DNA from: a virus
Length of the DNA stretch: 64,000 nt
Strand: one strand, 5' to 3'
Virus record (IMG/VR): IMGVR_UViG_3300047557_002876
Coordinates: 1 to 64,000 of that record
This document shows, in pieces, positions 30,938-39,358 of the stretch (positions are counted from its first letter, which is position 1; each line of letters opens with the position of its first letter). The notes beneath the pieces were generated by a model. The model did not search any database and was not told the origin of the DNA. It saw nothing but the letters and a program-made list of their open reading frames with translations. The position numbers and the translations under genes are program-made.

Positions 30938-31851
30938 TAGTAACCTGTACCGACTGCATTTTGATAATCTTCATTATAAATTGGTGTCAGTTCTTGGAAT
31001 GTAAGTGATAATTGCATGTGAACTGGTGTTCCGTCAGAGTAAGTCGTGTAAGTATTAGAACTAGTAAAATTGACGGAGATGCCGTTTAATGCGCAAATTT
31101 TAAATCTATTTAGATATGGATGTGGGTTTCCACCACTCATATACTGTATTCTAAAAACACTAGGTGCTGTAAGAAATAGACCTGCAGCAGCACCAGAAGT
31201 ATTTCCTTTTTTTGCAGACATCTCTTGTTTCAGAAACACAATCATTTCTTTAACAACTTGAGACTCTTCTTTAAATCTTGGTGATATATTGAATACAAAT
31301 GAAAATGGATCTCTAAGTGTAATACCTCTGAAAAGAAGTTCTACGTTTTCATTAAAAACTGCACCTGTAGTTCTTCCTAAAATAGTTCCAAATAAGTCAC
31401 CATCTTGACCAAGTAATTGTTCTGTAGCTTTAGCTGCAAAAAATGTTTGAGTCATTTTTTGCCCTCTTCCAGTTTGCAGAGCATTAATACCAGTTGTGGC
31501 TGCAGTTTTTAAAGCTTCTATACCTTTAACAAAACCACCTTCTATAGCATTTTGACCAACGCCCAACGCTGTAGTTTGTAAAGCTCCTAATTTACTTTCA
31601 CCCCAACTTACGGTATTTCCATTGATTGGGAGATTTTCTGGAATTGGGAGTATGATAGTTCCTCTTATATCCTTAGTTCCAGAAGAAGGGTAATTTTGAT
31701 TATCTGAATTTGGCTGTGCAAAACTAGTTAAATCTTCATTAATTCCTGGCGGAATATATTCTAGGCATTCTATTTTTAGATAATCTTCATTACTCTCAAG
31801 TTTTTTATATGGATAGCGAAATATCTTTAAATTTTTTGTTGCGGTCGCCAT
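30937..31851 (-). CDS. 48: Baseplate tail-tube cap protein gp48
   Basis: 304 residues. KIFRYPYKKLESNEDYLKIE at the start and FRGITLRDPFSFVFNISPRF, HPYLNRFKICALNGISVNFT and a C-terminal QLSLTFQELTPIYNEDY match the conserved parts of T4-type gp48, whose tail-tube-like fold caps the baseplate hub and starts the tail tube. It contains an alanine/threonine-rich helical insert (about 90-160). Late box on the minus strand at 31873-31867, 16 bases upstream. Confidence 0.85.
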   Translation of the reverse strand: MATATKNLKIFRYPYKKLESNEDYLKIECLEYIPPGINEDLTSFAQPNSDNQNYPSSGTKDIRGTIILPIPENLPINGNTVSWGESKLGALQTTALGVGQNAIEGGFVKGIEALKTAATTGINALQTGRGQKMTQTFFAAKATEQLLGQDGDLFGTILGRTTGAVFNENVELLFRGITLRDPFSFVFNISPRFKEESQVVKEMIVFLKQEMSAKKGNTSGAAAGLFLTAPSVFRIQYMSGGNPHPYLNRFKICALNGISVNFTSSNTYTTYSDGTPVHMQLSLTFQELTPIYNEDYQNAVGTGY

Positions 31852-31861
31852 CTATCTTTTT

Positions 31862-32239
31862 CTAACTATTTAGACGGATATTGCCAAAAGGTATTCTTCT
31901 TAAATCAGATAATTCTTCCTGATAAACTTCATACATACCACCAGCAACTTCATCCCAAGTATATTGTCTAACTTCTCCCCAATGATAGTTAAGACCTCTG
32001 AATCCCCAAGTAAATACGTCAGTTACAGCAACTAGTGGATTCTGGTCATATCTAACATTTGGAGTTTTAGCATTATATACAAAGATATAAAATTTACCAG
32101 ATTCTGGAGGATTTCTAGTTTCTTCTAAAATACTCATTAACTCGATCATCAAATCGTCAGCAGATTCTGTCCCGATTAACTTTTTTACAATCGGTGAGAT
32201 TCGATTTATTTTTCGCTGTTTAAGAGTTTTTCTGGGCAT
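31862..32239 (-). CDS. Hypothetical virion-operon protein, 125 aa
   Basis: MPRKTLKQRKINRISPIVKK followed by LIGTESADDLMIELMSILEE and FYIFVYNAKTPNVRYDQNPL. A basic N-terminal tail precedes a helix and a beta-rich domain with GLNYHWGEVRQYTWDEV. Unrecognised. It lies between genes 4 and 48, with starts and stops overlapping, so a baseplate or head-completion role is possible. The end overlaps the gp48 late promoter. Confidence 0.65.
   Translation of the reverse strand: MPRKTLKQRKINRISPIVKKLIGTESADDLMIELMSILEETRNPPESGKFYIFVYNAKTPNVRYDQNPLVAVTDVFTWGFRGLNYHWGEVRQYTWDEVAGGMYEVYQEELSDLRRIPFGNIRLNS
31867..31873 (-). promoter_or_regulatory. Late promoter box for gene 48 (CTAAATA, minus strand)
   Basis: TATTTAG on the plus strand reads CTAAATA on the minus strand, 16 bases upstream of the gene 48 ATG. 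Confidence 0.45.
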
Positions 32240-32676
32240 TATTTAATACCTAATTCGTCTTCAGTAATTACTTTAAATTCGTATCCTCTGTCAGCACACC
32301 ATTCTCTTGCTGCTTCCCACTTTGATTGATTTTTAGCATACTCATAAACTTCAGTGATGTATCTTTTCGTTTGTCTCTGAGGTTTTTGTGGTGGAACAGT
32401 TTGTTTTTTTGGTTTGATTTCTATTAGATATTTTTTTGTCGTGCCATTTGCCTCTTGAACTTTTATATAAAAGTCTGGAAAATATCTATGTGGTTTACCA
32501 TCTATGGGTGAACGATACCAGATAAACATTTCTTCACTGCCCCATTCTAATATCTTTTCATTAGTGTCACAGTATACACAAAACTTACGTTCCCACAAAG
32601 ATCTATAAACAATATTTGTAGGGTCTCCCTTATATTTTTTTGGGAATGATGGTTTATACTTTCCTTTGTAAGACAT
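32239..32676 (-). CDS. 4: Head completion protein gp4
   Basis: 145 residues. PKKYKGDPTNIVYRSLWERK, EKILEWGSEEMFIWYRSPID, RYFPDFYIKVQ, YLIEIKPKKQTVPPQKPQ and SKWEAAREWCADRGYEFKVI match T4 gp4 segment by segment. The fold is nuclease-like, keeping D and E-x-K (DFYIKV, IEIKPKK), although T4 gp4 acts in head completion before tail joining. First gene of the leftward operon, starting in the divergent promoter region. Length equals the family (T4: 150). Confidence 0.93.
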   Translation of the reverse strand: MSYKGKYKPSFPKKYKGDPTNIVYRSLWERKFCVYCDTNEKILEWGSEEMFIWYRSPIDGKPHRYFPDFYIKVQEANGTTKKYLIEIKPKKQTVPPQKPQRQTKRYITEVYEYAKNQSKWEAAREWCADRGYEFKVITEDELGIK

Positions 32677-32683
32677 CTAAATA
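32677..32683 (+). promoter_or_regulatory. Late promoter box for the hub operon (CTAAATA, plus strand)
   Basis: CTAAATA lies directly beside the gene 4 start and 34 bases upstream of the GTG start at 32718. Confidence 0.55.
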
Positions 32684-32709
32684 ATTAATACTATAAAACT
32701 CATATAAGG

Positions 32710-32716
32710 TATTTAG
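32710..32716 (-). promoter_or_regulatory. Late promoter box for gene 4 operon (CTAAATA, minus strand)
   Basis: TATTTAG on the plus strand, i.e. CTAAATA on the minus strand, 33 bases upstream of the gene 4 ATG. It mirrors the box at 32677-32683. Confidence 0.55.
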
Positions 32717-32717
32717 A

Positions 32718-33563
32718 GTGGCAGTAAGACCCCGTAGAATATCGGATATTAAACCATTACTTACAAACTTAGCACAAACATCTCATTATGAGGTGCAGTT
32801 TGGTTCTCTTCCTAATGAGTTAGTTTCCTTTCTTTCAAGGAAAGGAATAGATAGAAGATTTATTGCTGAAAGTGCAGGTCTTCTTTGCTATAGTGCCGTC
32901 CTACCAACAACACAATTGGCGACAACCACTATCGATGGCAACTATATGGGAATTCAGGAGAAATTTGCACATAGTAGATTGTATCAAGAAATAACCCTTG
33001 ATTTTTATGTTGATAGAGATTATAAGATGCTCAACTTTTTAGAGTATTGGATGGAGTTTATTGCAAGTGGTTCTTTCAATCAAATTGGAATAACTGGCGA
33101 AAATCGACCAATTAATCAAAATGATGATGCATTTTTTGTTAGGATGCAATATCCAGCATACTATAAATCAAATTCAACTAAAATTATAAAATTTGATAGA
33201 GACTATAGGAGAGAAATAGAATATAATTTTAGAGGTCTTTTTCCATTAAATATTTCATCAATACCAGTTACCTATGCCAATTCAGATACTCTAAAAGTTT
33301 CGGCAACATTTCAGTATGATAGGTATATTTCTGGGAAAACAAATAGTTTTAATCAGATTATTACTGGAGATAGTAACAATCAAGACCCAAGACAGTCTAA
33401 ATCATCTACAGACTCTATACAGTCTTCAGATGATCTTTTAAGGCAGAGTCAAGAATCTTTTAATTTTGCCATGGAGACTGGTTCAGCAATGACTTCTGCA
33501 CAAAATCCATCTCAACAAGCAAATACTGATAATTCTCAATTAAGAGATGAACCACTTTGGTGA
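32718..33563 (+). CDS. 54: Tail-tube-fold baseplate protein, probably gp54
   Basis: 281 residues from a GTG start (AVRPRRISDIKPLLTNLAQT). SHYEVQFGSLPN, YSAVLPTTQLATTTIDGNY, YQEITLDFYVDRDYKMLNFL and LFPLNISSIPVTYANSDTLK match the tail-tube fold shared by gp19, gp48 and gp54. The position next to 4, 48 and 53 favours gp54, which sits under the tail tube. The C-terminal 60 residues are Q/S/N-rich and probably disordered. The number 54 is less sure than the fold. Confidence 0.7.
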   Translation: MAVRPRRISDIKPLLTNLAQTSHYEVQFGSLPNELVSFLSRKGIDRRFIAESAGLLCYSAVLPTTQLATTTIDGNYMGIQEKFAHSRLYQEITLDFYVDRDYKMLNFLEYWMEFIASGSFNQIGITGENRPINQNDDAFFVRMQYPAYYKSNSTKIIKFDRDYRREIEYNFRGLFPLNISSIPVTYANSDTLKVSATFQYDRYISGKTNSFNQIITGDSNNQDPRQSKSSTDSIQSSDDLLRQSQESFNFAMETGSAMTSAQNPSQQANTDNSQLRDEPLW

Positions 33564-33567
33564 TTGC

Positions 33568-33575
33568 CATAAATA
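33568..33575 (+). promoter_or_regulatory. Late promoter box (CATAAATA)
   Basis: CATAAATA, 26 bases upstream of the ATG at 33602. Confidence 0.5.
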
Positions 33576-33601
33576 AAATTACTGAAGTTCTATAGGTTAT
33601 C

Positions 33602-34321
33602 ATGCCTTTACCAAAAATTGCCACGCCAACTTACGAGTTGGAAATACCTTCTTTAAAAAAGTCTGTCAAGTATCGTCCATTTCTTGTAAAGGAAGAAAAA
33701 ATATTAATCATTGCAATGGAGAGTGAAGATCCTAAACAGATTTCGGAAGCTGTTAAAACAGTCATCTCTAATTGCATCTTAACTCGCGGCATCAAAGTTG
33801 ATCAACTGGCAACATTTGACATAGAGTACCTTTTTCTCAATATTCGCGGAAAATCTGTAGGTGAGAGTGTAGATATTCTTTTGACTTGTCCAGATGATGG
33901 AACAACACAGGTTCCAATAAGTATCAATCTTGATGAAATTCAAGTAGAATTTAGAGAAGATCATTCTAGAGATATTAAATTAGATGATAATCTAACTCTT
34001 AGAATGAGATATCCATCAATGAACGAATTTGTTAAAAATAATTTCTCTACAGAAAATCAAATTTCGGTTGATGATACATTTGATATGATTTGTTCATGTG
34101 TTGAACAAATTTATAGTGAGGAAGAGTCTTGGTCTTCTTCTGATGTCACTAAAAAAGAACTTAAAGAATTTCTAGAGCAATTAACTTCACAACAGTTTAA
34201 AGATATTGAAAAGTTTTTTGAAACTATGCCTAAACTTTCACATACAGTAAAAATAAAAAATCCAAATACTGAGGTTGAAAGTGAAGTTGTTTTGGAGGGC
34301 CTGACAAGTTTTTTCGCCTAG
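33602..34321 (+). CDS. 26: Baseplate hub assembly protein gp26-like
   Basis: 239 residues. MPLPKIATPTYELEIPSLKK, SVKYRPFLVKEEKILIIAME and the CPDDGTTQVPISINL segment fit the gp26 family in T4-type phages. The C-terminal helix (ELKEFLEQLTSQQFKDIEKF) and a final VVLEGLTSFFA match tail-chaperone-like proteins. The end holds TTTTTTC (34309-34315) one codon before the stop: slipping back one base joins the frame to the next ORF without a stop, giving a protein of about 298 residues. Confidence 0.82.
   Translation: MPLPKIATPTYELEIPSLKKSVKYRPFLVKEEKILIIAMESEDPKQISEAVKTVISNCILTRGIKVDQLATFDIEYLFLNIRGKSVGESVDILLTCPDDGTTQVPISINLDEIQVEFREDHSRDIKLDDNLTLRMRYPSMNEFVKNNFSTENQISVDDTFDMICSCVEQIYSEEESWSSSDVTKKELKEFLEQLTSQQFKDIEKFFETMPKLSHTVKIKNPNTEVESEVVLEGLTSFFA
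34309..34315 (+). other. Probable -1 ribosomal frameshift site (T TTT TTC)
   Basis: In the gene 26 frame the codons are TTT TTC GCC TAG. A -1 slip on T-TTT-TTC reads TTT TTT CGC CTA GCG ATG GTG and continues in the next ORF to its stop at 34497. The heptamer has the X-XXY-YYZ form with X=Y=T, as used in tail-assembly chaperone frameshifts of many long-tailed phages. Confidence 0.68.
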
Positions 34322-34323
34322 CG

Positions 34324-34497
34324 ATGGTGCATGAAGATCTTGCATCATACTACAAAACTAATTTTGCCCTTATTCAACATCATAAATACTCATTGACAGA
34401 GTTGGAAAATATGATTCCTTGGGAAAGGGAAGTTTATATTAGTCTTCTCCAACAGTATATTGAAGAAGAAAACCTGAAGAACCAATCGAATGGCTAG
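34324..34497 (+). CDS. Tail-chaperone extension domain, 57 aa (alone or frameshift product)
   Basis: MVHEDLASYYKTNFALIQHH, KYSLTELENMIPWEREVYIS, LLQQYIEEENLKN. The helical 'N-F-x-L-x-x-H-x-x-S-L-x-E-L-E-x-M-x-P-W-E-R-x-x-Y' pattern is like the extension (T part) of tail-assembly chaperones. The ORF is in the -1 frame to gene 26 and open from the slippery site. It has its own ATG but only a weak ribosome-binding site. It may be made mainly as a fusion with gp26. It overlaps the next ORF by 8 bases. Confidence 0.7.
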   Translation: MVHEDLASYYKTNFALIQHHKYSLTELENMIPWEREVYISLLQQYIEEENLKNQSNG

Positions 34498-36133
34498 ACT
34501 TTCTCCGCCACCACTTGCGGGACAGATTATAAATATTAATTCACGAACCATCAGCAGGGAAGTTATTGGTGGTGGTGGAGGTAGAGGAGTTGACGCTGGC
34601 GGATCTGGCGGTGGTGGAGGAGAAACTGAAAGAGGAGGGGCAATTATTGTAAGACCCCAAACAAGTTTGATTGATAGATCCCAGAATTTACAAATACAAA
34701 CTACACAACAATCTGTAGGTTATCTTCAACAAAGTCTAGACTTTATAAGAGTAAACGTACAAGTTTTATCAGAAGGAATTAATAATCTTGGCAAACAACT
34801 TCAAGCAGAAGGTGTTATTGAGCAAAGAAATCTTAAAGAGCAACAAGAATCTGAAAGAAGATTATCTGAAAGGCAAATTAGATTAGGCAGAGAGTCTCAA
34901 CTTGAAAGAAAGATAACAGCAGCTCTTTCAAGACCTATTGTCGCTATACAAAAAAATATTACAAGTTTATTTGATCGAATAATGGGGGCAATGACAACCC
35001 TATTTTTCGGTTGGCTTACAAATCAAGGAATTGAAACTCTTAAATCTCTTGCTTTAGGAGATAGTAAAAAACTTGAAGAGATTAAAAATAACGTTATAAA
35101 AAATATATTATACAGTATAGGTGCTTTTGCAGCTATTAATGTTGGTTTTGGTCTTGTAATGCGAACTCTTAGGGGTTTGACATTCAGAATTATTAGTTTA
35201 GGTGCTAGACTTGCTTTAGCTCCATTTAGATCTTTAGGATCGGCAATTGCTAGAATTTTTGGAGGCAAACCTGTAACACCAAAAGCACCTAAAGTTCCAA
35301 TTACTACAAGTGGAGGAAAGACTCTATCTAAAAGTTCTGGATTTTTTGGAAAGTTTTTTGAGGGTGTTAAAGGTTTAGGTAAAAGTTTTGGAGCGGTAGG
35401 AAAAGGTGCTTCTAGACTTATACCTTTTGTAAACATTGGAGCTGCCGCTGCGGCAACAGCTTATGATGTTAGTCAAGGAAATTATGTAGGTGCAACTTTA
35501 AGCGCAGCATCTGCACTTCCTGGACCTTTTGGTTGGGCAGCTTTTGGTGGAAGACTACTTTATGGCGCTACAACTGGTGAATTTGGTGGAAAACAACCGT
35601 CTCAACAGTCACCGACCCCTCAGCAATCTCAAACAAAACCGAGATCTTCAACTGAACCAACGAGAGTAGTATCACCAACCCAAACAAAACCACAAAAATC
35701 GCAACCACAAGAAGCAACACCTTCAATTCAACCTCAAGTAAGTGCTACTCCACAATTGAGTGAAATTACGATGAGTTCAAATGCAATGAATAATGCGACT
35801 GGCATTACACCAACTCAACAATCAGCAACTTCTTTTGATGGTTTATCATCTTATAGTATGCCAGAGTTTACAGAAAATGCCGATAATAAACCACAACCTA
35901 CAAAAGTTGCAACACCATCAAATATTCAGTCACCACCAAAACCAATTACACCAGTTGGAACATTACCAGAACCCAAACCAAATATAATTATCGCTGGTGG
36001 TGGTCAAAACAAACCACAAGTTATGTCATCGCCTCAACAAGAACCACTCACTGATGTACCATTTATTCCATCAGGCAACACTGACAATTTTTATGTTTTA
36101 TATTCTCAACTCAATTACAATGTAGTAATGTAA
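34490..36133 (+). CDS. Tape-measure-like tail/hub protein, 547 aa
   Basis: A glycine-rich segment (residues about 27-50) is followed by a glutamine/glutamate-rich coiled coil (about 70-135), hydrophobic helices (IMGAMTTLFFGWLTNQGIET, SIGAFAAINVGFGLVMRTL, AAAAATAYDVSQGNYVGATL), and a long Pro/Gln/Ser/Thr-rich tail. Coming right after the tail-chaperone-like pair, and with alternating coiled and hydrophobic stretches, it is a likely tape-measure or hub-core protein. The central hydrophobic motif (FDR-I-x-G...GWL-x-N) recurs in the next protein. The role is inferred from context. Confidence 0.6.
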   Translation: MARLSPPPLAGQIININSRTISREVIGGGGGRGVDAGGSGGGGGETERGGAIIVRPQTSLIDRSQNLQIQTTQQSVGYLQQSLDFIRVNVQVLSEGINNLGKQLQAEGVIEQRNLKEQQESERRLSERQIRLGRESQLERKITAALSRPIVAIQKNITSLFDRIMGAMTTLFFGWLTNQGIETLKSLALGDSKKLEEIKNNVIKNILYSIGAFAAINVGFGLVMRTLRGLTFRIISLGARLALAPFRSLGSAIARIFGGKPVTPKAPKVPITTSGGKTLSKSSGFFGKFFEGVKGLGKSFGAVGKGASRLIPFVNIGAAAAATAYDVSQGNYVGATLSAASALPGPFGWAAFGGRLLYGATTGEFGGKQPSQQSPTPQQSQTKPRSSTEPTRVVSPTQTKPQKSQPQEATPSIQPQVSATPQLSEITMSSNAMNNATGITPTQQSATSFDGLSSYSMPEFTENADNKPQPTKVATPSNIQSPPKPITPVGTLPEPKPNIIIAGGGQNKPQVMSSPQQEPLTDVPFIPSGNTDNFYVLYSQLNYNVVM

Positions 36134-36134
36134 C

Positions 36135-38003
36135 ATGGCAATTTTATCTTCGCCTCTTAATTTTCAAAGAATAACTAAAACAGCAGGTGAAGCAAAAAGA
36201 AATGTTGCGTCTGCTGGAAGATCTATAAAAAATATTACTCAAGTTGTTTTTAGAAGAACTAAAGTAAAAAGAGAATTATTTGCCTCTTCTAAAATGATGA
36301 GAGATAGAAGAGTTGAAAATGAAAGAAGAAAACAAGTTGAAGATGAAATAGAATCTCCAAGTGTGGCAATTAAACCAGATGGTCCACAAAAATTAGTTCA
36401 ATCCAGTACAAGTAAAGGTTTTTTTGATAGAATTTTGGGGTTTATTGGTTATCTAACTGCAGGTTGGATAATGAATAATTTGCCAACTTTAATTGGAATT
36501 GGTAAAGAATTTATAGCAAGACTTCAAAGAGCTGGGCAGATTCTTTCTGGGTTTTTTAGTAATACAATACAATTGTTTGTTGGGTTTGGTAATATCTTAA
36601 GTGCATATGGTCAGAATTTGATGAGTTTTGATTTTTTCGATAGTTCAAAAAGAATAAAAAATTCATTTGATGGTTTGAATCTTACCATAGAAAATATGGG
36701 GAGACAAATTGAAGAGGCATTGAGTCTTGTTACCACCCCACTTACTGAAGGAAAGTACAGTGGAGAACAAATTCCTAGTTTTGGAACAGAACAGCAAGGT
36801 GAGGGTGCTTATGAGACTCAACCTTCAACAGGAGGTATGGGGGGAGGAGGCAGATGGAAACCTTTATTAGATTTGATTGCATCAGTAGAATCTTCAACGG
36901 ATAAAAAAAATAATGGTTATGATGCACAAAATGGTGCTCCTGGTGGAGTAAGACCAGGTTTAAGTCAAATGACAATTGGGGAAATTGCTAGATCTGCACC
37001 TGGTGCTTCTGGTAGATATCAACAAATGCCTCAATTTCTTCTTGGGAGAGCAAAAGCTGCAGGTTTTAATGAAAATACGGTTTTTAGTCCAGCAGTTCAA
37101 GATACTTTGGCAATTAAACAGATAGAAGGTAGAGGTGGAAAATCTTGGTTGTCTGGAAAAATTTCTACAGAACAATTCATGCAAGGTCTGTCTCAAGAGT
37201 GGGCAGCATTACCAAATGCTTCTGGTAACTTCTATTATCGAGGTCAACGTAGTTCTCTAAGACCAGAAGCAGTTAAGTCTGCACTGGACCAGGTTAAAAA
37301 AAGTTCAGAAGTTCCAACATCTCAATCACAAGCACAAATAGAACAAGTTCCTGTAGGAAAAGTTAAACCTATCTTAACTAGCAGATTCGGTGCCCAGAGA
37401 GGATCTAGAATGCATGGAGGGACTGATTTATCTGTTCCTTACGGAACACCATTAAGGGCAGTTGCAGATGGTAGAATTGTTGAAACAAATTGGCAAGATG
37501 GGTGGGGTTACTTTTTAGTGTATCAAGATACTGCAGGTTTATATCATCTATATGGGCATATGCCTAAAGGATCATATAAAACTAGTGGAACAGTTAAAAA
37601 AGGTGAAGTAATTGGTAAAGTTGGAAGCACTGGAAGAAGTAGTGGTCCGCATTTACACTGGGAAATTGGTAGAAGTTGGAATGGTACTATTGGTGGAAAA
37701 TTTGATCCATTAAGTCTCTATAGTCCCAATGCACCTTTTAATACCCCATCGGGACCTGGAGTTGCGCCTGGAGCACCAGCACAAATATCTGCGCCATCAA
37801 GACAAAGTAGTTCTTATCAATCTGGGTTAACACCAGAAAGAAGAGGTCAAGATATTATAATTGCTCAACCACCATCACAGCAAAATATTTCAGTGAGTGG
37901 TGATGGTGGGTCTAAAGATATTGGTCCAAATCCAATAACTAATTTTGATATGTTAAATAACTTTATTAAGAATAAACTTCTTCTCGATTTAGCGTATCTA
38001 TAA
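36135..38003 (+). CDS. Hub protein with muramidase-like and M23 peptidase domains, 622 aa
   Basis: N-terminal part (about 1-200) is helical, with FFDRILGFIGYLTAGWIMNN related to the previous protein. Residues about 235-390 look lysozyme/transglycosylase-like: LLDLIASVESS, PGLSQMTIGEIARSA, SGRYQQMPQFLLGRAKAAGF and SQEWAALPNASGNFYY. Residues about 410-540 are an M23 endopeptidase with H427-x3-D431 (MHGGTDLS), HLYGHM and H506-L-H508. It should cut both glycan and peptide of peptidoglycan during DNA entry. The C-terminus is Ser/Pro-rich. Placed just before gp27. Confidence 0.82.
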   Translation: MAILSSPLNFQRITKTAGEAKRNVASAGRSIKNITQVVFRRTKVKRELFASSKMMRDRRVENERRKQVEDEIESPSVAIKPDGPQKLVQSSTSKGFFDRILGFIGYLTAGWIMNNLPTLIGIGKEFIARLQRAGQILSGFFSNTIQLFVGFGNILSAYGQNLMSFDFFDSSKRIKNSFDGLNLTIENMGRQIEEALSLVTTPLTEGKYSGEQIPSFGTEQQGEGAYETQPSTGGMGGGGRWKPLLDLIASVESSTDKKNNGYDAQNGAPGGVRPGLSQMTIGEIARSAPGASGRYQQMPQFLLGRAKAAGFNENTVFSPAVQDTLAIKQIEGRGGKSWLSGKISTEQFMQGLSQEWAALPNASGNFYYRGQRSSLRPEAVKSALDQVKKSSEVPTSQSQAQIEQVPVGKVKPILTSRFGAQRGSRMHGGTDLSVPYGTPLRAVADGRIVETNWQDGWGYFLVYQDTAGLYHLYGHMPKGSYKTSGTVKKGEVIGKVGSTGRSSGPHLHWEIGRSWNGTIGGKFDPLSLYSPNAPFNTPSGPGVAPGAPAQISAPSRQSSSYQSGLTPERRGQDIIIAQPPSQQNISVSGDGGSKDIGPNPITNFDMLNNFIKNKLLLDLAYL

Positions 38004-39358
38004 TGTCAATTACAAAATCAATATACGAAGAGTTAATTTTAGAATCTAATGATCGTAGTAGGACGATTGATATTACAACGGGTGCAATTTCCGTAGATTA
38101 TTATGAAGATATTTTTTCTCCTACAATTACTGCAAAAATTAAAGTTGTAAATACTGGAAATACAATTACAGCAGAAGAAGGTACAAATAAGCAATCAATA
38201 TATAATGGTCTTCCTCTAAGAGGAGGAGAAAGAGTTTCAATGAAAATTGCTGGAAATTCTACAACTAATCCTGGTCTAGACTTTTCAAAAAAAGTAGAAG
38301 ATTATCTTTATGTATCAAGTATTACTGATGTAATTTCAGAAACCAATCAAGAAAGTTTCACCTTACATTTAGTATCGAGAGAAGCAATTACAAATGAGAC
38401 AGTTAGAATTGGTAGAAAATATCCAACCAGTTCAAAAATTAGTGAATCAGTAAATGATATTTTGACAAATTATTTAAAAACTAATAAACTAGGTTTAATT
38501 GATAGTACATCAAACAAATATGGGTTCATAGGAAACTTAAGAAAACCTTTTACTGTTTTAGTTTGGCTTGCATCAAAAGCAGTTCCAGAAAGTTCAGGAA
38601 GTGCTACTGCAGGGTTTTTATTCTATCAAACTCAAGATGGGTTTCAGTTTAGATCAGTTGATAAACTAATTAACCAATCACCAAGAACAGATGTAAATGG
38701 TAATAAAGTAATCTATACGTATAGTCAAGCAAACGTTTCTTATGATGAAGGTGAGAAAGTTAACAATGACTTTAGAATTCTTAATTATTTTGTCGAAAAA
38801 AATCAAAACCTGATTGAAAAACTAAAACTTGGCACTTACGGCAGTCATAGAATGTTTTTCAATCCGCTAGACTTTTCATTTTCCAAACCAGAAGAAGGAA
38901 TATTTAAATTAGAAAATTATGCTGGAAAAACCAAAAATCTTGGTGAGCAATTAAAACTTCCACCTTTATCAGAAGGTTCTAATAAAACCCTAGGTGATGT
39001 GCCAACAAGAACTATAACAGCAATATATGACGTTGGTACAATGGATAAGGGAATTTCAAAAGAAATTAATTCTGACCAAACTCAATATCAATCTCAATCA
39101 TTAATGAGATATAATATTCTTTTTACCCAGACTCTGAGCATTATAGTTCCATCTAATACCAATTTGAGAGCTGGTGATGTAATTGAATGTCGATTCCCAA
39201 AAATTACGCAAACAAAATCAAAAGAATATGACACAGAAACTAGTGGTCTATATATGATAAAGGAATTATGTCATCACTTTGACTCTAATTATTCATACAC
39301 TTCAATGAAGCTAGTCAGAGACACTTTTGGCATCAATACAGAAGCAAGAGAAGAATAA
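38003..39358 (+). CDS. 27: Baseplate hub protein gp27-like
   Basis: 451 residues. EELILESNDRSRTIDITTGA, ISVDYYEDIFSPTITAKIKV, SFTLHLVSREAITNETVRIG, and KPFTVLVWLASKAVP with FLFYQTQDGFQFRSVDKLI. This is the gp27/VgrG-type hub layout of paired beta-barrel domains and a central helical part. gp27 forms the trimeric torus holding the gp5 spike. It overlaps the preceding stop in TAATG, and its stop is followed immediately by gene 5. Confidence 0.82.
   Translation: MSITKSIYEELILESNDRSRTIDITTGAISVDYYEDIFSPTITAKIKVVNTGNTITAEEGTNKQSIYNGLPLRGGERVSMKIAGNSTTNPGLDFSKKVEDYLYVSSITDVISETNQESFTLHLVSREAITNETVRIGRKYPTSSKISESVNDILTNYLKTNKLGLIDSTSNKYGFIGNLRKPFTVLVWLASKAVPESSGSATAGFLFYQTQDGFQFRSVDKLINQSPRTDVNGNKVIYTYSQANVSYDEGEKVNNDFRILNYFVEKNQNLIEKLKLGTYGSHRMFFNPLDFSFSKPEEGIFKLENYAGKTKNLGEQLKLPPLSEGSNKTLGDVPTRTITAIYDVGTMDKGISKEINSDQTQYQSQSLMRYNILFTQTLSIIVPSNTNLRAGDVIECRFPKITQTKSKEYDTETSGLYMIKELCHHFDSNYSYTSMKLVRDTFGINTEAREE

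Noticed and set aside
35023-35436. 137-codon minus-strand ORF
   Set aside because: Shadow of the tape-measure-like gene; proline/lysine pattern mirrors the plus-strand glycine and leucine codons.
37381-37720. M23-bearing gene as a host-lysis endolysin
   Set aside because: It lies in the hub operon between tape-measure-like and gp27 genes, carries a structural N-terminus and has no holin nearby, so an entry enzyme on the virion fits better.
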